NCBI GenBank assembly: GCA_029204045.2
Contig: CM055071.1
Span: 19,318,284-19,382,283, forward strand
DNA: 64,000 bases
Source of the DNA: Tillandsia leiboldiana
Taxonomy: Eukaryota > Streptophyta > Magnoliopsida > Poales > Bromeliaceae
Direction: 5' to 3'
Shown: in pieces, positions 9,471 to 20,648 of the stretch
Layout: each line of letters begins with the position of its first letter
Numbering within the stretch: position 1 is the first letter of the stretch
Position numbers and translations under genes: made by a program
The notes under the pieces: model-generated
Database searches by the model: none
What the model was told of the DNA's origin: nothing
Seen by the model: only the letters and a program-made list of their open reading frames with translations

Positions 9471-11886
9471 CAAGTATCATAGTAGAATAATCAGCAGGAC
9501 GGATCGTGACACTGATCTAAGTGGGAAAGCCCAACCACTAAAGAAAGCCTCGGTCCTCAATCAGATGCACCAATAAATATCCGGTTCAACCGCCCAATGT
9601 CCGCGGTCTCCGCAAACCCCTGCCAACCACAATCCAGCACAACCCGTCCTTGACACCAATGTCCTTGGTACACTACCCCAGACCTCTGCTCGCACCCGAG
9701 CAACATAGACCGCCTGACTAACAAAGGAGGAGAAAGGGAAAATCATGGTTTCTCCTAAGTCAAGTTCCAATAAGGTAGTGTAGCAGTAAAAGATAGCCTA
9801 ACTACATGTCCATACAAGCATGTTTTTGTCCTCAGAAACGATAAAAGTGGGGAAACATATATTAGCAAAGAATGCTAAAGTATTCCTACTATGGTATACC
9901 AATCTTACCCATAGGCCATTCCTTGCTTACCGCGCGCTCATATCGTTGCACATCAAATATGCCAGCTATTAGTCATAGAGGGGTGACATCCCCACAAGTG
10001 TACTTACATTCACCCTAATGTAAGAACCTTAAACAGTTACCAAATTAAGCCTACCCACCTGAAGTGTTCAATCCAAGGCAAACCTGGGGTCGGTGAAGAG
10101 CGTGGCCACTTGCTCTCACAATCCGCTGAACCCGTATCCCGGTACATGTCGCGCCACCTCGGCTCCTTACAGTGTTCCAAAAACACTCGCGAACCCTCCT
10201 GGGTACAATAAAAGGTCCAAGTTACACCTTATGCTAAAATATCCAAGTATACCCAACCGCTGAAACCAGCCCTGAAGATGTGCAATTTTCACCTGCAGAA
10301 CGGACTCTGAAAAAATCCACCAAAAATACTGTCGCGATCACCGCGTCGAGACCTTCGAAACGAGTACCTGCACGTCAAAATCCGAGTCCCGGAGGCCGAG
10401 TTACAAATTCCACAACACGGTGAGCGCGAAAGTCCACAACAAACACAACTGTACTACTCTGCACAGCAAAGGGAAAGAAGTATACCTCGGGCGAATCTCA
10501 GAAAATTCCCCGAAAACACGACGGTAATCCTTGGACACATAGATCCAAAGAGTGTAAAAGCACGCCTCAATCCGAGCTCGTACACCAAGTTGCACGCGAA
10601 ACGGTGCATGCCGCCGGAGTCCGTACGCAAAACGAAGCACGGTGCCGGAATCCGCACGCAAAACGGAGTCCGCACGCAAAACGGAGCACGGTGCCGGAAT
10701 CCGCACGCAAAACGAAGTCCGCACACAAAACGGAGCACGCCGTCGGGGTCCGCACGCAAACAGTGCAGTAAAACACGGTCCCTAACACAGATAAGAGCAA
10801 GGGGTCAAACCAAAGTCCAAAAGAACCCCCAAAACTGTGCCAAAAATACCGTAAAAACGAAGTGCGGAACCCACCTCGACTGCGCCGCGCCGCCCAACCG
10901 CTCCAGTGGACACTTCGCGCGCTCCGCGAGGTCCACAACGCACCGCCCGCACCCCACAAAAATTCCCACCTCACTCCCTCTCTCGCTCGGTTGGAGAAGA
11001 AAGAAAAGAAATGGAGGAGGAATGGTGTGGCGGGAAGAAAGAAGAAGAAGAAAGAAAGGGAGGAGGGGCTCCCGTGGACTAAGTCCACGGTGCACCGCCC
11101 ACATGCACGGCGGTCCACCACACTCGGGCGCGTGCACCCAGCCCAGGCACGCGCCTGCCTGCCCACGCGGCACGCGCCAGCGTCCCACGCGGGCGCGGTT
11201 GCCGCGCGCCACACGGGCGCGTGACACCCAATCCCACGCAGGCGCGGACTGCAGCGCGCCACACGGGCGTGCGCCTCCCCGCGTGACCGCGCACGCCAGT
11301 GGGGGCCCTCCACGTGGCGGACCCCGCGCGCCACGTGCCGCAGGAGCGCTTCCCCAGCGCCCTGCCTGCCGCGCCCACGCGCGCCGTACACGCCTCGAAC
11401 TGCGCGCCAGCGCCGCCTCAAGATCCGCGCACGAGCCTCAAAAAACGCGCGCGTCAACCGGTCCGAAAAAAGAAAGTAGATAGTCATTCTCAATGATTTC
11501 GCGCGCTGAATCCAAATACGATGTCCGATTCCCCAAATTCTTATCCAAAAATTTGCCGAAAGTCCCCAGAAAGCCCACTTGATCCAATTTTCACGCCAGG
11601 TCCATTCCAAAAATCCGATTTGCCCATTTCCAGCTCTAAAAATTCCATAAGGCATCCGGAGAGGTGATCCTTTATCTAAACCTGGCCCCGAGTCCAATTT
11701 AATATACATTGCGCGCGAAATCACTTCTAAGCATTCGACAGGCCATCTGACTATTCTCGTGATCCATTTAACACACCGAGTCCATCAAAAGTGTCCATTG
11801 ATGTACAAACGCCACCGACATGCCGCATAGGCCTCCAGGAGCTACTGTCAGCCAGTAATCACCTCGTGGGGATCCAGGTCCTCACA
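9471..11886 (-). mobile_element. Minus-strand gypsy LTR, left part lost in gap
   Basis: Read on the minus strand, the LTR starts TGTGAGGACC at 11886 and runs left to the gap. The sequence right of 11886 resumes inside the gag-only internal region at GCAAC, the expected position of a 5-bp target duplication; the matching left copy is not visible. The body resembles the LTR at 23608-27790, with a pyrimidine/purine block around 10960-11070, a GC-rich section at 11080-11460 and ACGCAAAACGG motifs. The long open frames here are by-products of GC-rich sequence. Confidence 0.65.
10591..10765 (+). repeat. Short array of CGCAAAACGG motifs
   Basis: Seven or eight copies of (C)GCACGCAAAACGG(A/T)GCAC-like units, some with GGTGCCGGAATCC between them. 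It is a smaller cousin of the array at 26041-26665, in a different LTR of the same general type. Confidence 0.7.
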
Positions 11887-11933
11887 GCAACTATGTTGGC
11901 TGCAGACAACATAGTAACTACGGGAAGGGGGAC

Positions 11934-13362
11934 ATGCCTTTGACTTTCGCTGAATTGGGTCGAGTGTTGTTTGGTACTGTCCTAATGTTTGAAAGTGTAT
12001 TGCAGGTGGGCACGATGCCTCCCCGACGCAGGGTACAGACGCGTTCTCAGCCTTCCCTCTCTGATGAGCCTAGACAGGAGGAGCCAGCGCAGGGTCAGCA
12101 GAGTGAGGGCTGGAGCTTCGGGCTCAGATGGCCCAGTTTGAGGAGGCTGTACTGCCAGGAGGAGGCTACACGGCGCCAGGAGGAGCCATGGGTCGGATGA
12201 TGCTTATGTTGGAGCAGAGGGTACAGCCAGTTGTAGCACCCCCAGGAGTTCTCCAGCACTTCGTCGCCAGCTGTGGCACCCCCAGTTGATCCAGCAGTGC
12301 AGGTAGCCCCTATTGCACCAGATACCGGTAGACAGCCGTTCGTGACGCTGGGCAGTTGACCCGGGCAGAGCAGTGGGAGGTGGTGGATTTGTTGTTGAGA
12401 TTCCCTCAGTTTAACCCCACCTCGTTTTTCGGGGCAGAGTTCGGAGCCATGGGAGGCAGAGTCGTGGATCACGGCAATGGAGCGCCATTTCGAGAGCTTG
12501 TTTATTCAGGAGCGGTTTCAGGTCCTATTGGCGACTCACTTCTTGGAGCGCAACGCCGAGGCCTGGTGGCGGCGTGTTCGACCAGTAGGTCCACCTGGGA
12601 CCCAGCTGCTTACTTGGGCAGAGTTCCGTGGTCGACTTCTTGGAGCCTTTTTCCCGGAGAGCGTCAGGCAGAGGTTGGAGGAGCAGCTGAGGAATCTCCG
12701 ACAGGGAGATCGCCCGTGCATGAGTACATCGCAGAGTTCGACCAGTTGTTGGCTTGTGTACCCCACGCGCTAGGATGAGGTGCACCGGATCTACACGTTT
12801 GAGCGAGGACTGCGCCGTGATATCTACCATTTGTCCGCTCGCAGCGATTGCAGACTCTGGATGCCTCTATGGAGCAGCCCTCTATGTGGAGCACGGAGAG
12901 GCGGTTATGGTCGAGGTGGCCCCAGCTCCCACAGGGATTACGGGGGCGAAGCGCCCAGCACCGGATGATGAGGTCAGACGAGCCGGCAGGGACCTCCGAG
13001 ACCTCCACGATCTCGTCCTGAGGTCGTGGGTTTCGTAGGCCCGGAGATCAGGTGGGCCCACGCAGCAGTAGCAGTATCGGCAGTAGCGACAGGAGCGGTG
13101 TGTCATCTATGGCGGGCCTCATCCACCGTCGTAGTGTGATCTGAGACGGGGCGGTGTTTCCTCTGTGGAGAGTTGGGACATTTCCGCGCAGCTTGCCTCC
13201 AGGCCATTTTGTCAGTGCGGCCGATTGCGACAGCACCCACCTTGCCTATCTATGCAGCGGAACCCCTCCGGCACACCGTCAGCTAGAGTGGGCCACGACG
13301 TCGGGACAGACGGACGACGATCTGCGGCACCCAGTGGACGGGTTTATGCAGCCCTGGTAGAG
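11934..13362 (+). pseudogene. gag: Broken gag of the gag-only gypsy element (unit 2)
   Basis: This is homologous along its length to the Gag at 18334-19776 but carries about ten one-base deletions and several substitutions, so the frame shifts repeatedly. Recognisable pieces are the start (11934, or MPPRRR near 12015), the Gag core around 12477-12770 and the zinc-knuckle region about 13090-13200. One-base deletions dominate, which fits low consensus quality as well as decay. It lies in an internal region that starts at 11887; the leader and primer site are missing, replaced by the minus-strand LTR on the left. Confidence 0.8.
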
Positions 13363-14231
13363 GACACCCCGGCAGCGGATCATGTCACGGCAGGTATGAT
13401 TTTATTTATGTTAGCTGAGTTGAGTATTTCGTTACCGCTGCATTGTTCTGCATTATTGTAGAGCATCTTCCTAAGCATCTTTGCATGGGTATGGGTTCGG
13501 AATTTCTACTACATGTTTAGGCGATTGGATTCTTCCCAGTATCCTATGAGTGGAGGCGGATTGCGGTGCATGATCAGTGCAGCTGAGACTTGGGACTTCA
13601 CCGGCAGATGTGACGATTCAAGGACAGCTCCAAGACTTGGATTGAGCACGGAGGTTGGACCGATTGGTGCGGTGTCGTGCTACGACTGATAATGGAATGA
13701 GAGCAGTTACCCTTCTGCGAGTGGGACAGGGGGAGTTCATTTTCTCGGAATTACCGGCGTATCCTTCCAGCAGCTTTGGCTTCGGTGGCATTGGACTGAC
13801 GCCACCTCGGTAGCAGATGTGAGGTTTAGGACTAGAGGTTGTGTCCATAGGAGTCTCTGTTAGTGATAGCTTTCGTTTTGGTAGCCACAGCAGGAACGGC
13901 ACCAACACTTCTCTCACTTTTCTCGCCTTTGTACTGAAATTTACGAACATGACGAAAACTTCGAAAGATTGCTCCAGAAATGGAGACAGTGCCCGAACCT
14001 GTTCTTGTTTGATTGGGGCGAAGGCACTGATCTTTCGAAATTTTCGAACTTTTCGCTAATTTCAGCTGTTTTCCTAAATCGAGGGTTGGGGTTGATGACT
14101 TTCCTGCTGGTGGAGCCGTACTTTTCTTGTTAGTTTAGTGTTTGCGTTCTTTGGTTGATTTGATTGTTTTAGTTTTTGTTGTTTTGGGGTGTTTTAGTTT
14201 CGGGGACGAACTTTCTTTTAGTGGGGGAGGA
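13363..14231 (+). mobile_element. Non-coding 3' internal region, unit 2
   Basis: It matches 3210-4018 and 19777-20648 with scattered substitutions. It ends in the polypurine tract GTGGGGGAGGA directly before the LTR at 14232. No gene is seen. Confidence 0.75.
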
Positions 14232-17200
14232 TGTGGTGACCCTGACCCCCGTGTAGCTTCTCCCATGAACCCTGGTGTAGAACCTAGTGTTGGTGTATCT
14301 GGCCCATGGTGCATCAAAGGGATGCCACAGATGGACCCTGTGTGATATCCACAGCTGGATTGGCCTTCGGCTGCATTTGCTGAATTTTTGAAATCGTTTT
14401 GGGCCAAACAGAGGTTGGATTTGGATTCAGCGCGGAAAAATGCTTAAAAACGGCTATTTGCTTGTTTGATTCTGAGTCCGAATGCTCAAAAAACGGACTC
14501 CCGAAAGTTTTCGCTAAATTTCGGTGCATGGGAGGGGCCGTGGACCGCCGGCTGCCACGTGGCGGCCCATGATTGGCCGGTCCGCAGCGCTCGGTCCACA
14601 GAGCGCCGCGGCTGGGTGCACGGGCCCGGCGCATGACACGTGGCGCCGCCTGATTGGCGGGCTTGTGAGGCGCAGTCTACAGAAATTGCGCGGCGGTACA
14701 TGGACCGGGGCGGGACACGTGGCATCCCCCGGTTGGTCCGTGAACGCGGCCCGGTCCACGGAACCCGAATTAGGGTGCGTGGACCGGGTGCACGGGACAG
14801 GTGTCGTCACGCCATTTGCGGGCTCACGACGCGCGGCGCACGGGGTCGCGGACGGGCGCCTCCGGGCGCGTGCGTGGCAGGCGGCCAGAGCGGCGCCCTG
14901 CCCGCACGTGTTACCGCGACAGTGGCAGGGACGCGTGTCGCCCTGCCACTGGCGGCGCCACCTACCCGTTTGACTGGGTGGGTGCCACGCGACGACAGCT
15001 CGCGCGCCCCGCACAGCTGTTTGCTGTGCGGGACACGCGTCGGGCCCCGGGAGGGCCACGTGGCCGCACCGGCGCGCCCCGCACAGCTGTTTGCTGTGCG
15101 GGTGACGTGGCTGCACGAGGTTTTTCGGGTGTCTACAGTAAAACTCATCTGCGCCCGGATTCGGGCGCCCGAAAGTTCGGGTGCGCCCGAATCTTGGGAC
15201 ATGGCTGGTATTTTCCCGTTTGTTTTGTGGCAGCCTATAAATAGCCCGAGCTCCCTTCCTCTTCGTCTTTTTGGCATTTCCGAGCTTCAAACCAGCAGGA
15301 GTTCTTCACCAAAGTTGATCCTCGCGCAATGTAGCTTCCATCTGCAGAGTTTGGAGATTTTTCAGGGCACGCTTATCGAGATTTCCATTTTCTTGGCGCA
15401 TCGCGACGTTCTTTCCTTCGGTGCTTCTTCCGTCGCTCTTCGGTGTACGAACTCTCCCGCCTACTCCGACCATATTTTCGAGCGATTTCTTCGCCGTTGG
15501 CTTCACAACAGGTAAGGCTACGATTTGGTTTCTCCACATTCTTGGTTTCACACTTTTCGAGGAGTTTCTACCTTGCTCACTGAGGACCTGGTTTGCTGTG
15601 AGGATTTGTGAGGACAGCAGCTTCATCCGAGGAGATCTCCGCGCACGAGTGTCCGGATCAGGACGGCTTATAGACTTTTTCATCTACTCGACGCGAGGAT
15701 CATCGTGGTATATTTCTTGGAATTTTTGGAGACCTTCCCGAAGGTATACACTTTTCCTTTTATCTGTACAAGAGTTTACATTTGGATGGTTTTGGGATTT
15801 TTGCGCACTGATACTGTGGAATTTGTAACTTGGCCCACGGTGCTCGGAATAGGGCGTGCAGGACCTTGTTCGAAGCTATCGACACGAAGATCGCAGGGAT
15901 GTTTTATTTGGTATTTTTGAGCATAATTAGCAGGTGAAATAATCACATCTTTGCGGCTGTAATTTTAGTGTTGTATTTCTTGGCAGGTTTTGGGATTAAG
16001 TGTAACTGTAGCCTTATGTTGTACCCAGGAGGGATTGTGGACTGTACTGGACCTGTTGGACATAGAGTTGTTGTTTTCCTGGTTTTCTCAGCTGTGCGAC
16101 CCCGGACTGTTAGCACCTTCATGTGGGTGGCCTTGTCTTCATGACCATTGGACTGTGCATTAATTCTATCTGCATAGGAGCATGCATGTTGTAATGTATT
16201 TTGTATAGCGTGCTAGAATAAAGGAATTGATGTTCCTGTTGTTGTTAGGTGATTATGTGTTTATTTCTCTCCTACAACTATTGATTATTAATATCTTGGA
16301 ACCTGACCTAGCACCCCCGTCGTATGTTGCATGTGTAACCAGACCAGTAGAAAACCCTCACTTGGGCTAGGGTTATTTATGTTTAGACATCCACACATAA
16401 TGTTTCATTCCTGGACTTAGTGTTATCCTCGCCCGGGTAGTGTGCCGAGCGGTCGGGACTTCTTTTTAGTGTGGGATGCATTTGCACTCGTGCTTGGGAG
16501 CATAGTGGAGTCTGGTAGATGTAGTGGATCGCTTGTCTGTACGGGAAACCGTTTGGGGTAAACGGTGGTCCCGAGAGGTCTTGTTTTCCCCTGTTTGGTG
16601 TTGTCACCACTGTGTTAGTGGCAGTAGTTCACTAGTGTTAGCCGGACCTAGAACCTAGAACCTTTTTCGACATACATATGATTTTAGTCTACCAATGTTT
16701 CTTCCAAGCATCGAAGGGCCGCTGGAGTCTGTTCTTGTTTGATTGGACAAAGGCATCAGCCCTTCGGGGTTTGGGTAAAACACTTAATTTTTCTAACCTG
16801 TTTTTCTAAAAAAGCACTAAAATCATTAAATATGGATTGTCTTCTAGATCAAAATGATTTTCAACAACAAATGTCCACCTTTGTCCTGTAAATCTCCCCA
16901 CTCGAAAGGATTTCGAGTGATCCGGGTTCTAGGGGTCGTTCCTTTGTCGGGACGAAAGCCACGAGGGCCGAGCCTGGAACCTGTTCTTGTTTGATAGGGT
17001 TGTAGGTGTAGGTCTCCGGGGACTTTTGGGCCCTGTTGGTGTCTTCTGCGTGTTGTACCGAGTTTGTTGTGTTTCCCGCACTATAAGGGGTCGGGAACTT
17101 CGATAGGCGGAGCCTAGTGTCGGTCTTTCCTGTGAGTTTAGTGTTCTGTTGTGGTAGCCGTCTGGTGGACGGTGGCCCCCAACTGTGTGGTTTTCCAGCC

Positions 17201-18115
17201 TGTGGTTGATAGTTGGTGTGTTGATCGATCTTGTTGATCGTGGTTTGGACTATAGCCTGCATGAGCCATAGTTGAGCTCGACAGAGATACGCAGATACTT
17301 TCCTCGGTGGGGTCTCGCCCCTCGAGTAGCCACTCCGGAGTTGGGCCTGTTACTTGCTATCGCGACTTGTCGACGCAGTCCCTCTGGCTGGGCCAGTTTG
17401 GCAGTCACGGACACCCTACGGTAGACCCGTCCTGTTGAGGATGTGCGGCAGTAGGTGGGCGCAGGTTTGACTGGACCCTTTGCGGCAGTCAGTATATATT
17501 TGGTGAGTATACTGTGTGAGTTAGTAGATGCATCATATTTCCATCTGTTCCACTTTTTGAGCATCTAGATAGTGGCATAGTAGCTGTAGAGTTACTTTTC
17601 CAGCTCTTTCATTTCAGTTTTATATTGTTACTTTATGCCTCTAGTAGACTTAGTGGGCAGACCGTCGAGCTTGTTGGCGGCACCCACTGAGAACTACTTG
17701 GGACGTAGTTCTCACACCCGTCGTGGTGTCTTTTCCCACATGGACATCTACTTCCTGTTCCTGCTGCTCCTGTTGCTGCTTCTTCTGATCGAGTAAGGGA
17801 GTCGCGAGATAGTTCCCTACCAGCCATCGTCCAGAGAGTAGATGTACCCCTTACTTTTTGTGAGTTCATGTTGAGAGATCTTGTAGTGAGGTATAGAGTT
17901 GTACTTTTATTTTACTGCTTGAGAGACTTATGTACTTTTGGTGAGGGCTTTGTGTTGTATATTTTCTTCTTTTTAGCAGTTTACTTTCAGCTCTGATATC
18001 TGTATAGCATAGTTGATCTTTTGCAGGATAGTCGCTTCGTCCATACGGGGCTTCCCGTATGGGCGGCGGATCTGTTGGCGAGCCCGGGTCGCAGTTTCGA
18101 CGCCGGGGCATGACA
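14232..18115 (+). mobile_element. Complete 3.9-kb LTR of the gag-only gypsy element
   Basis: This is the only uninterrupted copy of this LTR (3884 bp, TGTGGTGACC to GCATGACA). A polypurine tract lies on its left and a primer site on its right, so it acts as 3' LTR of unit 2 and 5' LTR of unit 3. The order inside is GC-rich U3 with G-boxes, hairpin and TATAAATA, transcribed leader-like sequence, CTGTTCTTGTTTGAT modules, and a U5 hairpin at 18041-18062. It is longer than the internal region it flanks. Confidence 0.9.
14556..15243 (+). promoter_or_regulatory. LTR promoter block: G-boxes, twin hairpins, TATA box
   Basis: CACGTG lies at 14556, 14637, 14716, 14905 and 15057. Two perfect CCCGCACAGC/GCTGTGCGGG hairpins with loop TGTTT lie at 15008-15032 and 15078-15102. 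The 36-bp hairpin is at 15158-15193 and TATAAATA at 15236-15243. It corresponds to the block at 4424-5036. Confidence 0.6.
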
Positions 18116-18122
18116 GATTAGG

Positions 18123-18134
18123 TGGTATCAGAGC
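18123..18134 (+). other. Primer binding site, unit 3
   Basis: TGGTATCAGAGC lies seven bases after the LTR end, as in unit 1. Confidence 0.9.
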
Positions 18135-18333
18135 CTAGGCTATAGGTCATTGTGGACTTAGAAACCCTAGGCTTGTGGTTGGACATTAGGATGACTACGT
18201 GAGAGTCGTGACTGTTAGCGAGAGACCAGATTGGGTTCCAAGTCTCCCAGGGGATGGGATGAGTAACCGACATGTCTTCCTTCGGTGGCAACTATGTTGG
18301 CTGCAGACAACATAGTACTACGGGAAGGGGGAC

Positions 18334-19776
18334 ATGCCTTTGACTTTCGCTGAATTGGGTCGAGTGTTGTTTGGTACTGTCCTAATATTTGCAAGTGTAT
18401 TGCAGGTGGGGACGATGCCTCCCCGACGCGGGGTACAGACGCGTTCTCAGCCTTCCCCCTCTGATGAGCCTGGACAAGAGGAGCCAGCGCAGGGTCTGCA
18501 GAGTGAGGTGCTGGAGCTTCGGGCTCAGATGGCCCAGTTGGAGGAGGCTGTACGGCGCCAGGAGGAGGCTACACGGCGCCAGGAGGAGGCCATGGGTGGG
18601 ATGATGCTTATGTTGGAGCAGAGGGTACAGCCAGTTGTAGCACCCCCGGGGAGTTCTCCCGCACCTTCGTCGGCAGCTGTGGCACCCCCAGTTGATCCAG
18701 CAGTGCAGGTAGCCCCTATTGCACCAGATACCGGTAGACAGCCGTTCGGGACGGCTGGGCAGTTGACCCGGGCAGAGCAGCGGGAGGTGGTGGATTTGTT
18801 GTTGAGATTCCCTCAGTTTAACCCACCTCATTTTTCGAGGCAGAGTTCGGAGCCGTGGGAGGCAGAGTCGTGGATCACGGCAATGGAGCGCCATTTCGAG
18901 AGCTTGTTTATTCAGGAGCGATTTAACGTCCTATTGGCGACTCACTTCTTGGAGCACAACGCCGAGGCCTGGTGGCGGCGTGTTCGACCAGTAGGTCCAC
19001 CTGGGACCCAGCTGCTTACTTGGGCGGAGTTCCGCGGCCTACTTCTTGGAGCTTTTTTCCCGAAGAGCGTCAGACAGAGGTTGGAGGAGCAGCTGAGGAA
19101 TCTCCGACAGGGAGATCGGCCCGTGCATGAGTACATCGCAGAGTTCAACCAGTTGTTGGCTTGTGTACCCCACGTGGCTAGGGATGAGGCGCACCGGATC
19201 TACATGTTTGAACGAGGACTGCACCGTGATATCTACCAGTTTGTCCGCTCGCAGCGATTGCAGACTCTGGATGCCTCTATGGAGCAAGCCCTCTATGTGG
19301 AGCACGGAGAGGCGGTTATGGTCGAGGTGGCCCCAGCTCTCGCGGGGATTACGGGGACGAAGCGCCCAGCACCAGATGATGAGGGTCAGACGAGCCGGCA
19401 GGGACCTCCGAGACCTCCACGATCTCATCCTAAGGGTCGTGGGTTTCGTAGGCGCCGGAGATCAGGTGGGCCCCCGCAGCAGCAGCAGTATCGGCAGCAG
19501 CGACAGGAGCGGTGTGTCATCTGTGGCGGGCCTCATCCACCGTCGCAGTGTGATCAGAGACATTGGCGGTGTTTCCTCTGTGGAGAGTTGGGACATTTCC
19601 GCGCAGCTTGCCCCCGGGCCATTTTGTCAGTGCGGCCGATTGCGACAGCACCCCCCTTGCCTATCCATGTAGCGGAAGCCCCTCCGGCACACCGTCAGCC
19701 AAATGGGCCACGACGTCGGGACAGACGGGACGACGATCGGCGGCACCCAGTGGACGGGTTTATGCAGCCCTGGTAG
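18334..19776 (+). CDS. gag: Gag protein of a non-autonomous Ty3/gypsy element (unit 3)
   Basis: 480 residues from the first ATG, or 453 from the preferred MPPRRG start at 18415. It is identical to the 1710 copy over the Gag core and the CCHC knuckle. Past the knuckle the frame ends at 19776. In another frame, bases continue to encode a segment like Tekay Gag (SGRVYAALVEDTPAADHV, about 19758-19815), matching the stretch just before protease in the autonomous element. The coding part therefore stops at the Gag-protease boundary, and PR, RT, RNase H and integrase are all absent. Its function would be particle formation and RNA binding. Confidence 0.87.
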   Translation: MPLTFAELGRVLFGTVLIFASVLQVGTMPPRRGVQTRSQPSPSDEPGQEEPAQGLQSEVLELRAQMAQLEEAVRRQEEATRRQEEAMGGMMLMLEQRVQPVVAPPGSSPAPSSAAVAPPVDPAVQVAPIAPDTGRQPFGTAGQLTRAEQREVVDLLLRFPQFNPPHFSRQSSEPWEAESWITAMERHFESLFIQERFNVLLATHFLEHNAEAWWRRVRPVGPPGTQLLTWAEFRGLLLGAFFPKSVRQRLEEQLRNLRQGDRPVHEYIAEFNQLLACVPHVARDEAHRIYMFERGLHRDIYQFVRSQRLQTLDASMEQALYVEHGEAVMVEVAPALAGITGTKRPAPDDEGQTSRQGPPRPPRSHPKGRGFRRRRRSGGPPQQQQYRQQRQERCVICGGPHPPSQCDQRHWRCFLCGELGHFRAACPRAILSVRPIATAPPLPIHVAEAPPAHRQPNGPRRRDRRDDDRRHPVDGFMQPW

Positions 19777-20648
19777 AGGACACCCCGGCAGCGGATCATG
19801 TCGCGGCAGGTATGATTTTATTTCTGTTAGCTGAGTTGAGTATTTCGTTACCGCTGCATTCTTCTGCATTATTGTAGAGCATCTTCATCAGCATCTTTGC
19901 TTGGGTATGGGTTAGGAATTTCTGCTACATGTTTAGGCGATTGGATTCTTCCCAGTATCCTATGAGTGGAGGAGGATTGCGGTGCATGATCAGTGCAGTT
20001 GACACTTGGGACTTCACCGGCAGATGTGACGATTCAAGGACAGCTCCAAGACTTGGATTTAGCACGCAGGTTGGACTGATTGGTGCGGTGTCGTGCTATG
20101 ACTGATAATGGAATGAGAGCAGTTACCCTTCTGCAAGTGGGACAGGGGGAGTTCATTTTCTGGGAATTACCGGCCTATCCTTCCAGCAGCTTTGGCTTCG
20201 GCGGCATTGGACTGACGCCACCTCGGTAGCAGATGTGAGGTTTAGGACTAGAGGTTGTGTCCTTAGGAGTCTCTGTTAGTGATAGCTGTCGTTTTGGTAG
20301 CCACAGCAGGAACGGCACCAACACTTCTCTCACTTTTCTCGCCTTTGTACTGAAATTTATGAACCAGACGAAAACTTCGAAAGATTGCTCCTGAAATGGA
20401 GATAGTGCCCGAACCTGTTCTTGTTTGATTGGGGCGAAGGCACTGATCTTTCGAAATTTTCAAACTTTTCGCTAATTTCAGCTGTTTTCCTAAATCGAGG
20501 GTTGGGGTTGATGACTTTCCTGCTGGTGGAGCCGTACTTTTCTTGTTAGTTTAGTGTTTGCGTTCTTTGGTTGATTTTGATTGTTTTAGTTTTGTTGTTT
20601 TGGTGTGTTTTAGTTTCGGGGACGAAACGTTCTTTTAGTGGGGGAGGA
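19777..20648 (+). mobile_element. Non-coding 3' internal region and polypurine tract, unit 3
   Basis: It matches 3210-4018 nearly exactly, apart from one-base length differences in homopolymers. The polypurine tract ends at 20648. No gene is seen. Confidence 0.8.

Noticed and set aside
10567..11724. 385-codon minus-strand and 297-codon plus-strand open frames
   Set aside because: Both lie in a GC-rich LTR, overlap each other and show only low-complexity Arg/Ala/Gly composition.
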